From RGIG5612 sp045600845 (GTDB lineage Bacteria > Bacillota > Clostridia > Lachnospirales > Lachnospiraceae): a DNA stretch of 21,753 nucleotides. Position numbers and translations under genes: made by a program. Shown piece by piece: positions 15,499 through 21,608 of the stretch (the stretch's first letter is position 1; each line of letters opens with the position of its first letter). Under the pieces are notes generated by a model. That model was not told the DNA's origin, did not search any database, and saw only the letters and a program-made list of their open reading frames with translations. Location: assembly GCA_045600845.1 (NCBI GenBank), contig JAZRYR010000055.1, positions 1 through 21,753 of the forward strand, in the 5' to 3' direction.

Positions 15499-16701
15499 AT
15501 GAGTAAAGTTATTTCTACAGAAATGGAACGTCTTTTAGCAACCGGCTCCACTCTGCGAGCCATGTTCGAGGAAGGCAAAAAAATGCGCAAACAGTTCGGC
15601 GCAGAAAACGTTTTCGATTTTAGTTTAGGAAATCCAAGCGTTCCTGCTCCAAAGGAATTCAACGAAGCCATGAAGCAGGTCATCGAAGAAACCGACTCCA
15701 TGACCCTCCACGGTTACATGAGCAACTCCGGCTACGAAGTTTCCCGCGAAGCCATCGCGTTCAACCTGAACGAGCGCTTTGGCACCAACTTCCGCATGGA
15801 GAACGTGACCATGACCGTCGGCGCAGCAAACGCGCTGGTTGTAGCCATGAAAATTCTGGTAAACCCGGGCGACGAAGTTATCGTTTTCGCGCCATTCTTT
15901 CTGGAGTACCGCAACTACATTTCCGACTTCGGCGCAGTAACAAAAGTTGTTCCTCCGAACCCACCGACATTTATGCCGGACATGGCGGCTTTCGAGACAG
16001 CCATCAACGAAAAGACCCGCGCAGTCATCATCAACAACCCGAACAATCCGACCGGCGCTGTTTACGATGAGGAGACCATCAAGGCTCTGGCAGCCGTTAT
16101 GGAGCGCGCGGAAGAAAAATATGGCCGTCCAATATTCCTGATTTCCGATGAGCCATACCGCGAGATCGTATACGACGGAGTGGAGGTTCCATTCCTGACC
16201 AAATATTATAAGAACACGCTGGTTTGCTATTCCTACAGCAAATCCTTAAGCATTCCGGGCGAGCGCGTGGGCTACCTGCTGATTCCGGATGAGGCCGAAG
16301 AAAGCGACCGCATCATCGCAGCGTCCGCCATCGGCGTACGTGTACTTGGCTGCGTAAACGCTCCGTCCCTGCAGCAGCTGGCCATCATCAAAGTGCTGAA
16401 CGTGCTCAGCGACGTGGACGCATACGCAAAAAACCGCCAGGCGCTGATGGATGCCATGGATGCCGCTGGCTTCGAGTACGTGGTTCCGAAGGGCACCTTC
16501 TACATGTTCGTGAAGACTCCAATCGAGGATGACAAAGAGTTCGTGGCTCGCGCCAAAGACGAGTTCCACGTACTTTGTTCCTCCGGTGCAGCGTTCGACT
16601 GCCCAGGCTGGGTACGCTTCGCCTTCTGCGTAGACTATGACATGATCGTCCGCGCGACTCCGCACATCATCGACGTTGGCCATGCATATGGATTGAATTA
16701 A
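15499..16701 (+). CDS. Pyridoxal-phosphate-dependent class I/II aminotransferase
   Basis: A 400-residue fold-type I PLP enzyme that moves an amino group between an amino acid and a 2-oxoacid. The visible signatures are FDFSLGNPSVPAP near the start, HGYMSNSGYEVSREAIA, the cofactor-ring region TVGAANALVVAMKILV, NNPNNPTGAVY, ISDEPYREIVYDG, and the Schiff-base lysine K248 in YSYSKSLSIPGERVGY. A C-terminal arginine in GWVRFAFCVD is the likely carboxylate clamp. The exact substrate cannot be assigned: aspartate-type, alanine-type or a related aminotransferase are all possible, so I give no symbol. ATG at 15499 follows AGGAGG. The gene comes after cysK in the same direction with a 165-bp GC-rich gap; both act on amino acids, but a shared operon is not shown. 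A strong terminator lies about 180 bases downstream. Confidence 0.93.
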   Translation: MSKVISTEMERLLATGSTLRAMFEEGKKMRKQFGAENVFDFSLGNPSVPAPKEFNEAMKQVIEETDSMTLHGYMSNSGYEVSREAIAFNLNERFGTNFRMENVTMTVGAANALVVAMKILVNPGDEVIVFAPFFLEYRNYISDFGAVTKVVPPNPPTFMPDMAAFETAINEKTRAVIINNPNNPTGAVYDEETIKALAAVMERAEEKYGRPIFLISDEPYREIVYDGVEVPFLTKYYKNTLVCYSYSKSLSIPGERVGYLLIPDEAEESDRIIAASAIGVRVLGCVNAPSLQQLAIIKVLNVLSDVDAYAKNRQALMDAMDAAGFEYVVPKGTFYMFVKTPIEDDKEFVARAKDEFHVLCSSGAAFDCPGWVRFAFCVDYDMIVRATPHIIDVGHAYGLN

Positions 16702-16781
16702 GGTGCGCCGTGCAAGCGCTCCTGCTGGCACTGCATTGTGTGTTGCCGCGACATGGCACAGCGAAGCGAAGTACATGTGAA

Positions 16782-16812
16782 GCATAAACATGCGCTGCGA
16801 AAGAATTTATGC
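16782..16812. repeat. Inverted repeat downstream of the aminotransferase
   Basis: GCATAAA (16782-16788) and TTTATGC (16806-16812) are perfect 7-bp reverse complements with 17 bases between them. The loop holds the GCGAAAG word seen in other gaps. Confidence 0.6.
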
Positions 16813-16852
16813 ACTGTGTGACATGAACATAAATCTGATCAAAAAGAAAACC

Positions 16853-16882
16853 AAGCAAAATAAAGCAAAACAAAGCAAATTA
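16853..16882. repeat. Three 10-bp direct repeats before the terminator
   Basis: AAGCAAAATA, AAGCAAAACA and AAGCAAATTA follow each other without a gap and run into the AAAGCCCC arm of the terminator. The run is AT-rich and probably not coding. Confidence 0.7.
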
Positions 16883-16909
16883 AAGCCCCGAGGCACCTCG
16901 GGGCTTTTT
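16882..16909 (+). terminator. Intrinsic terminator after the aminotransferase
   Basis: AAAGCCCCGAG (16882-16892) pairs with CTCGGGGCTTT (16897-16907) around a four-base loop and is followed by a run of T residues. It ends the aminotransferase transcript and possibly that of cysK. Confidence 0.93.
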
Positions 16910-17098
16910 GTATAACGAAAAACATGTGATAGGCGTGGGCTTTTTGCATCGGCGCCAATGAATGTCACATCCTTTTTGTGGAAAAAAGCTTTGTACGCCG
17001 TTGAATGAACCGATTTTTTGCGAAAAAAGGCGAAAACTTATCGACAGCCATACATATTTGCCCAGAAACGTGCACCAAATAGCTTTTTTGGGCAGATT
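16910..17098. other. AT-rich stretch leading into repeat copy 2
   Basis: I see no gene. Inverted repeats include TGCCCA (17059-17064) with TGGGCA (17089-17094). CAGATTTT (17093-17100) pairs with AAAATCTG (17125-17132), the second arm lying inside the 197-bp repeat, so the element may extend upstream here and be truncated in copy 1. Open frames crossing it lack ribosome binding sites. Confidence 0.5.
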
Positions 17099-17295
17099 TT
17101 TGCCTTCAAAAATAGAAAAACATCAAAATCTGCACAGAAAAAGGCATATTTTAAAATCTGTGGGGTAAAACCGTCTGAAGAAATACCCCATGAAAGTAAA
17201 AATAAGCCAATATTTGGGCTAAATTCATGATTTCGAGAAAGAAAATGAGGGAAATATACCCAATGGATTTGAAAATGTAAGTTATTCTGGGCAAA
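17099..17295. repeat. 197-bp dispersed repeat, copy 2
   Basis: Gap-free match to 9129-9325 in the same orientation, about 90 percent identical by hand count. Differences cluster in the last 80 bases; the first 120 bases differ at only about six positions. The TGGGGTA (17161-17167) and TACCCCA (17184-17190) dyad is intact. It runs straight into the 31-bp tandem repeat. Confidence 0.9.
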
Positions 17296-17382
17296 AACAT
17301 TACGTAAACGCTACATAAATGGCAAAAGCATTACGCAAACGTCATATAAATGGCAAAAGCATTACGTAAACGCCACATAAAT
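17290..17382. repeat. 31-bp tandem repeat, three units
   Basis: Units at 17290-17320, 17321-17351 and 17352-17382 share GGCAAAA, CATTACGTAAACG and ACATAAAT with three or four changes each. A fourth unit begins with GGAAAAAAACAT and fades out. There are no unique spacers, so it is not a CRISPR. The GTAAAC word occurs in units one and three, with GCAAAC in unit two. It lies in the 3' region of the minus-strand gene that ends at 17418. Confidence 0.9.
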
Positions 17383-17417
17383 GGAAAAAAACATCCAACC
17401 CGTCGCAGCGCCACCCA

Positions 17418-18209
17418 CTAAAGCAGATAAAACTGAATCTTTTCATCAATCTCCTGGATGTTCAGCGGGTGGTCGGCGGTTTCGGAAGTGATAATCAAAT
17501 TAATGCCCTCGACAATATTCGCGTGCAGAAGAATCCGCTCGCAGTAAAGCGTTTTTTCAATATAAGACGAGTTGTCCATCATGCCGCGATGGTCCCAATA
17601 CCACATCTTCCCCGTACCAACATTAATACAAATGAAGTCCATGTTGATCCTCGCACCATTAAAATCAAGCACCACGTCGTAGCGATAAGGGACGTCAAAA
17701 TGCTCCAGACGAGAAATAATATCCGCCTCGGATTTACTTCGGGCACTCAATCCAGGAATAACCGTAGTGTGCTTCAAATTTTCCGGATGATCCATATTGC
17801 GGGTATACTCCGCCATCTTCCATTCCGCCAGTCTCTCTTCGTTGGACTTTGGCTTTGCCAATAGCGATTGCATCCATGGATACTTTTGCAAAAGAGCGTC
17901 ATAAGTTGGCGAGCCGCTGAAGGCGTCGATGACCATGTCAAGGGCATTAATCTGATTATCCAAGTCATGTATTTTTTCTTTCACGAACATGTAATGGGCA
18001 ATTCGTGACGCTTCCGGTTTCAGGGAATTATTGACGTATACATCCTTGACGACGCCAGAATCGTCCCGAATGTAAATTTGGTAATGGTCTGCGGAACGTT
18101 TTCGTCCAACAAGATGGGCATGGGGAGCTTCCGCCAAAGAAGCGCTCAGGCGGGCGCGCTCGGCCATAAGGCTGTTGCGCAGATAGTTAAGATTTTCGAT
18201 GTTGAGCAT
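17418..18209 (-). CDS. Hypothetical protein with probable PD-(D/E)XK nuclease-like C-terminal domain
   Basis: Read on the minus strand from ATG at 18209 (ribosome binding site GAAAGGA a few bases upstream), the protein has 263 residues. The frame is open further upstream, but that 133-residue extension is cysteine- and phenylalanine-rich and looks non-coding. Residues 1-95 are mostly helical and charged, with a likely coiled-coil stretch near 70-95 (FVKEKIHDLDNQINALDMVI). Residues 155-245 carry a pattern I associate with restriction-endonuclease-like folds: RSKSEADIISRLEHFDVPY, VVLDFNGARINMDFICINVG, MWYWDHRGMMDNSSYIEKT and INLIITSE. E161, D191 and the D206-H207 pair are candidate active-site residues. 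The usual E-x-K is not seen, so activity is uncertain. It is divergent from miaA across a 340-bp gap. No neighbour suggests a restriction or defence operon. Confidence 0.7.
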   Translation of the reverse strand: MLNIENLNYLRNSLMAERARLSASLAEAPHAHLVGRKRSADHYQIYIRDDSGVVKDVYVNNSLKPEASRIAHYMFVKEKIHDLDNQINALDMVIDAFSGSPTYDALLQKYPWMQSLLAKPKSNEERLAEWKMAEYTRNMDHPENLKHTTVIPGLSARSKSEADIISRLEHFDVPYRYDVVLDFNGARINMDFICINVGTGKMWYWDHRGMMDNSSYIEKTLYCERILLHANIVEGINLIITSETADHPLNIQEIDEKIQFYLL

Positions 18210-18321
18210 AGGTATCCTTTCGTGGAAATGTTTAAAAATGGCAGGGATGCAATGCAGGAGTTTTGGGGAACGAAGCGGCAGACGCAGCTCATGGACAAGC
18301 TTCGAAAAGCGAGATGCTGCC

Positions 18322-18350
18322 ATTGTACTTTCTGCAAAATGTAGACACAA
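18322..18350 (-). promoter_or_regulatory. Possible promoter for the minus-strand nuclease-like gene
   Basis: On the minus strand TTGTGT (18350-18345) and TACAAT (18327-18322) are 17 bp apart. The leader would be about 105 nt. The -35 matches poorly, so this is tentative. Confidence 0.4.
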
Positions 18351-18415
18351 GACGTATACGCACCGAAAAAAATATTTAATAAAACTGTAAAAAATCAGGC
18401 AATCAGGCGGATTTT

Positions 18416-18424
18416 TGGTATACT
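18416..18424 (+). promoter_or_regulatory. Possible extended -10 promoter for miaA
   Basis: TGGTATACT is an extended -10 (TGn plus TATACT), and TATAAT overlaps it just downstream at 18425-18430. No good -35 is found. The transcript would contain the repetitive leader at 18436-18549. Confidence 0.4.
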
Positions 18425-18435
18425 TATAATGAAAA

Positions 18436-18549
18436 ACGTAAACGCGCGCGTAAACAAACGACACACAACGCGCTGTAAACGCACCACAATCGGTGCACTC
18501 AAAACAACAGCGGCACAACGCGTGCTGTAAACGCACAATCAAAACAATC
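18436..18549 (+). repeat. Repetitive GTAAAC-rich leader of miaA
   Basis: GTAAAC occurs four times (18438, 18450, 18475 and 18527). An imperfect direct repeat of about 50 bp is visible: ACAACGCGCTGTAAACGCAC (18466-18485) recurs near 18516-18535 with a two-base TG insertion. GCACC (18481-18485) and GGTGC (18492-18496) can pair. No Shine-Dalgarno is present ahead of the miaA ATG. Confidence 0.7.
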
Positions 18550-19440
18550 ATGAACAAACTACTGGTAATTACGGGGACAAATGCATCGGGTAAAAGCGGG
18601 CTGGGCATCGAGCTGGCGAAAAAATACGGCGCGGAAATCGTGTCCGCCGACTCGCGCCAAGTCTACAAAGGCCTGGACCTTGGCTCCGGCAAAGTAACAA
18701 AAGACGAAATGCAGGGCGTGCGCCATCACCTGCTGGACGTGGCGCGGCCCAACGACTTCTTCTCCCTGGTGGACTTTCAGGAGCAGGCCTACGCCTCCAT
18801 CGACGACATACTGGCGCACGGACAAAAAGCCTTCCTGGTGGGAGGCACCGGACTGTACATCAACGCCGTTGTGGACGGCTACCAAATCAAGCGGGAGACG
18901 CCGGACATGGAGCTGCGGACGGAACTGACGAAGAAAACCAACGCGGAGCTCATCGAAATCATCCGCGCCCACCATCCGAAGGCCCTGGAAAAGCTGGACC
19001 TTAACAACACCCAGCGACTGGAGCGGGCGGCCGAGCGGGCCCTTTCCGGCGACACCGCAGAGCGCATCAACCTTCCGCGCTACGACACCTGCGTCATCGG
19101 AGTGACATGGCCGCGAGCAGAGCTTTACGAGCGCATCCGCATCCGTCTGGACAAACGCCTGGAAGAAGGCATGATCGACGAAGTGAAAAACCTTCGCGAG
19201 CAAGGCGCCACCGACGAATTCCTGTACGGGCTGGGGCTGGAATACCGCTACATCCTGATGTACCTGCGGGGCGAATTCGACAGCTTCGACGCCTTCTACA
19301 ACAAGCTGTTCATGGAAATCCGGCATCTGGCAAAAGAGCAGATGACATGGTTCCGGAAGCGGAAGGACATTAACTGGATCGACATGACGAAAGATCCGGA
19401 GGCTGACGCGTCGCGCCTCATCGAAGAATTCTATTCCTGA
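18550..19440 (+). CDS. miaA: tRNA dimethylallyltransferase, short divergent form
   Basis: MiaA transfers a dimethylallyl group to A37 of tRNAs reading codons that begin with U, the first step towards the 2-methylthio-N6-isopentenyl modification. The P-loop GTNASGKS is at residues 9-16, followed by DSRQVYKGLDLGSGK (34-48), LVGGTGLYINAVVDG, and GVTWPRAELYERIRIRLDKR. The C-terminal region has RHLAKEQMTWFRKRKDINW, as in the family. Two points differ from the common form: 296 residues is slightly short, and the usual GYKE segment reads GLGLEYRYILMYL. It could therefore be a second, divergent MiaA-type enzyme. I start it at 18550 because the P-loop begins there at the usual distance; the 19 residues before it are repeat-derived. 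There is no Shine-Dalgarno. The gene is clearly more GC-rich than rpoBC and than the genes after it. Confidence 0.9.
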   Translation: MNKLLVITGTNASGKSGLGIELAKKYGAEIVSADSRQVYKGLDLGSGKVTKDEMQGVRHHLLDVARPNDFFSLVDFQEQAYASIDDILAHGQKAFLVGGTGLYINAVVDGYQIKRETPDMELRTELTKKTNAELIEIIRAHHPKALEKLDLNNTQRLERAAERALSGDTAERINLPRYDTCVIGVTWPRAELYERIRIRLDKRLEEGMIDEVKNLREQGATDEFLYGLGLEYRYILMYLRGEFDSFDAFYNKLFMEIRHLAKEQMTWFRKRKDINWIDMTKDPEADASRLIEEFYS

Positions 19441-19518
19441 CGCCAACCCTTTCCATACCGCATAATTATTACAGTTACTTGTAAACAAAGCTCAAAATAG
19501 ATAATAAGGAGAAAACAC

Positions 19519-19763
19519 ATGGATATAAACGCAATTCTTAAAAAGTTGCTTTCAAACGAGAGCGTTGCTGGCGTAGCAAAAAAGTCGGCGGCAACGTAAC
19601 CCAGCAGCGGAGCCCATTCGAAGCATTACCGGGCAACATAGTAAATCAGGGAAGCAACGCAGCGAACGGTGACAACGTAACCGGACTGTTCAACCAGGGC
19701 AACCAGAGCCAGAGCGGCATGGGCGGACTGGACATCTTAAGCAATCTCTTCGGCGGAAGATAA
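19519..19763 (+). pseudogene. Broken DUF937-type gene (frameshift plus internal loss)
   Basis: AAGGAG and an ATG at 19519 open a frame MDINAILKKLLSNESVAGVA that stops after 26 codons. This is the typical N-terminus of DUF937 proteins, small bacterial proteins of unknown function. One frame back, the sequence continues as GGNVTQQ and closes with GLDILSNLFGGR before TAA at 19761, which fits a family-like Gly-rich C-terminus. The join lies at GCA AAA AAG TCG: one missing base in the GG run after TC would explain it. The family is normally well over 100 residues, and only about 80 codons are present, so the middle also seems lost. The GCA AAA AAG context is also an A-AAA-AAG slippery heptamer in the right frame, but decay is the simpler explanation. 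Confidence 0.65.
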
Positions 19764-19790
19764 ATTCGATAGGAAGAGAAAAATAACAAG

Positions 19791-19821
19791 CGGGGCGTGT
19801 AAGTGCGTCCCGTTTTAATTT
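19791..19821 (+). terminator. Weak intrinsic terminator after the DUF937 remnant
   Basis: CGGGGCG (19791-19797) pairs with CGTCCCG (19806-19812), with one G-T wobble, followed by TTTTAATTT. The T-run is interrupted, so termination may be partial. Confidence 0.55.
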
Positions 19822-19835
19822 CGTCATTTTTGGAT

Positions 19836-19872
19836 TCAATTTGGTCATTTTGTCCTTAAATGACCAAATTGA
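19836..19872. repeat. Perfect 15-bp inverted repeat upstream of the ATPase gene
   Basis: TCAATTTGGTCATTT (19836-19850) and AAATGACCAAATTGA (19858-19872) are exact reverse complements around TGTCCTT. There is no T-run, so it is not a terminator. It directly precedes the 23-bp direct repeats and lies about 70 bp upstream of the putative ATPase -35, a suitable place for an operator or another protein-binding site. Confidence 0.9.
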
Positions 19873-19954
19873 CAACGAAAAAACCAAAATAAAACAGACG
19901 AAAAAGCCAAAACAAAACAGACGAAAAAACTAAAATAAAACTTGCGAAAAACAT
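19863..19954. repeat. Iteron-like 23-bp direct repeats upstream of the ATPase gene
   Basis: Units of exactly 23 bp lie at 19886-19908, 19909-19931 and 19932-19954, with a diverged first unit at 19863-19885. Their shared core is AAAACAGACGAAAAA, reduced to ACAACGAAAAA in the first and CTTGCGAAAAA in the last. The series overlaps the right arm of the inverted repeat and the promoter -35 of the ATPase gene. Confidence 0.85.
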
Positions 19955-19970
19955 AAAACGATGGCATAAT
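19942..19970 (+). promoter_or_regulatory. Promoter of the AAA/DUF4143 ATPase gene
   Basis: TTGCGA (19942-19947) and CATAAT (19965-19970) are 17 bp apart, with TG at 19962-19963 making an extended -10. The leader would be only about 15 nt and consist largely of the ribosome binding site AAAGGAG. The -35 lies inside the last 23-bp repeat, so a repeat-binding protein would compete with RNA polymerase. Confidence 0.6.
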
Positions 19971-19992
19971 TCCGTTAAAGGAGCATATCATC

Positions 19993-21300
19993 ATGGAATA
20001 TATAACCAGAATAATAGACCGGGAAATAAATAAGCGAACCGAAGCGTTTAATGCAGTAAACATTGTTGGACCGAAAGGATGTGGAAAAACAAGAACCGCA
20101 AAAGAGCGCTGCAAAACGATTATTGAATTTCAGGATGAAGATAGAAGATCCGGATATATTGCTGTTGCAAAAACAGCGCCGGGTCTTTTGCTTAAAAATG
20201 AAAAACCGATATTGTTTGATGAATGGCAGGACGCCCCGGAGGTATGGGGCGCGGTGAGAAAAAACAGCGATGATAATCCAGAAGCTGTGGGTGAATACTA
20301 TTTAACTGGCTCCATTAGCAAGGATGTAGAGACGCCCCATACAGGGACTGGAAGAATTACGGAAATACGAATGTATCCAATGACGCTCTGGGAAACAGGA
20401 GAATCTAATGGTTCCATATCACTGACGGAATTATTCGACAATCCGGAATATGAAATTGACGGAAGGATGACGAGCTTAAAATTAGAGGACCTGTTTTTTG
20501 CAGCTTGCAGAGGAGGCTGGCCGAGATGTCTGGCTCTTAAAAATCCAAAAGCACAGCTGGAAATCGCGAAAGATTATTACCGGCAGATTTATCAGAAAGA
20601 TGTCAGCGCGCTGGATGGGACAAAAAGAAATCCGGAATGGACCAGGCAGCTGCTTTGGTCTTATGCCAGAAATATGGCAACAACAGCAAAAAAGACCAGA
20701 ATATATGCAGATGTGAAAGCAAACAGCGAAGTATCCGAAATGACATTGTCTTCCTATATCGACGTATTGGAAAAACTATTTGTAATAAAAGACATTGATG
20801 CATGGACTCCATTAATCCGATCGAAAACCGCAATTCGTTCTGCGAAGAAACACATTTTTGTGGATCCGTCTATCGGCTTAGCGGCGTTAGGCATATCTCC
20901 GGACTACTTTAATAACGATTTAGATTTGTTTGGTCGTGTTTTTGAGAATATGATTCTCAGAGATTTATTAGCATATGCCGAAGCCCATGACGCGAAGGTG
21001 CTTCATTATACCGATGATGCCGGAGTAGAGGCCGACGCAGTATATCAGTTGGCCGATGGCAGGTATGCTTTGATAGAAATAAAAACCGGAATGAATGCAA
21101 TTCCTCAGGCAGAGGAAAACTTGCTGAAATTTCAAGAATTGATTCGCAAGTACAATGAGAAAGCGCTGAAAGATAAGAAGCATCCAAAAGCTGAATATAG
21201 AGAGCCGAGCCTGCTCGTTGTCATCTGCGCAAACGCCCAGATGGCATATACAACAGACAAAGGCGTGAAAATAATTCCGGTTGGATGTCTGAAGGATTAA
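19993..21300 (+). CDS. AAA-type ATP-binding protein with DUF4143 C-terminal domain
   Basis: A 435-residue protein of the AAA_14 plus DUF4143 family, P-loop ATPases common in gut Firmicutes and Bacteroidetes and of poorly known function. Walker A is GPKGCGKT (residues 26-33), Walker B is ILFDEWQD (73-80) and a sensor-like LTGS follows at 104-107. RMYPMTLWETGES is the usual post-ATPase segment. The DUF4143 part begins near residue 195 (YYRQIYQKDVSAL) and contains a winged-helix-like stretch about 225-265. It ends with a nuclease-like pattern, E346-A-D348 then ALIEIKTG with E362 and K364, resembling PD-(D/E)XK folds. AAAGGAG supports the ATG at 19993. There is no signal peptide. The palindrome and 23-bp repeats upstream suggest dedicated regulation, perhaps autoregulation; that is an inference. 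Confidence 0.93.
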   Translation: MEYITRIIDREINKRTEAFNAVNIVGPKGCGKTRTAKERCKTIIEFQDEDRRSGYIAVAKTAPGLLLKNEKPILFDEWQDAPEVWGAVRKNSDDNPEAVGEYYLTGSISKDVETPHTGTGRITEIRMYPMTLWETGESNGSISLTELFDNPEYEIDGRMTSLKLEDLFFAACRGGWPRCLALKNPKAQLEIAKDYYRQIYQKDVSALDGTKRNPEWTRQLLWSYARNMATTAKKTRIYADVKANSEVSEMTLSSYIDVLEKLFVIKDIDAWTPLIRSKTAIRSAKKHIFVDPSIGLAALGISPDYFNNDLDLFGRVFENMILRDLLAYAEAHDAKVLHYTDDAGVEADAVYQLADGRYALIEIKTGMNAIPQAEENLLKFQELIRKYNEKALKDKKHPKAEYREPSLLVVICANAQMAYTTDKGVKIIPVGCLKD

Positions 21301-21386
21301 CCAAAACACACATTCGTTTACGAGTCCCTCCTTTTGACAGACGGAAAATGTAAGATGCTGTTGAAAATGGGATGAGGAGGAAATTT

Positions 21387-21608
21387 ATGAAAAAAAACAT
21401 TTTCTTTCTAACCTTATTATGTTTGGCAATTACGCTCTGCGCTTGCGGAAGCGATGGGAAGAGCGAGCAAGAAATCGCAGCTACGTCCCAGACTGGTGGA
21501 AAGACGACTTCTTTGACGAAATCGAAGCCGAAGAATACTGGGAAGACTATTACGACTACGAAGAAAACGACTGGGAATGGGACGAGTAGGAGGAAATATG
21601 AGTTTTGA
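21387..21608 (+). CDS. Small lipoprotein gene, probably frameshifted
   Basis: GGAGG precedes the ATG at 21387, and the product starts MKKNIFFLTLLCLAITLCAC, a lipoprotein signal with lipobox LCAC and lipidated C20. The uninterrupted frame then gives a Thr/Lys/Gly-rich 53-residue tail and runs past the next gene's start to TGA at 21608. In the frame one base back, the same DNA reads YVPDWWKDDFFDEIEAEE, then YWEDYYDYEENDWEWDE, and stops at TAG (21587-21589). That stop sits on the GGAGG of the next gene, a natural gene junction. An acidic aromatic tail also makes better sense as a protein. I therefore suspect a one-base deletion near 21480, or a sequencing error, in a lipoprotein of about 67 residues. 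Function unknown. Confidence 0.6.
   Translation: MKKNIFFLTLLCLAITLCACGSDGKSEQEIAATSQTGGKTTSLTKSKPKNTGKTITTTKKTTGNGTSRRKYEF

Noticed and set aside
17018..17230. Small protein of about 70 residues spanning repeat copy 2
   Set aside because: Only the repeat-derived part is shared with copy 1, changes are mostly amino-acid-altering, and there is no ribosome binding site.
18559..19488. Long minus-strand frame opposite miaA (309 codons)
   Set aside because: It mirrors miaA codon bias in GC-rich sequence, has no ribosome binding site I could see and no family motif, while miaA has clear motifs.
19519..19763. Programmed minus-one frameshifting as the firm explanation for the DUF937 break
   Set aside because: The A-AAA-AAG heptamer arises easily from Ala-Lys-Lys codons. 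I see no convincing downstream stem or upstream Shine-Dalgarno stimulator, and the gene also lacks its middle part.
21334..21339. TTGACA as the -35 of a lipoprotein promoter
   Set aside because: No acceptable -10 is found at 15-19 bp; TAAGAT is only 11 bp away.
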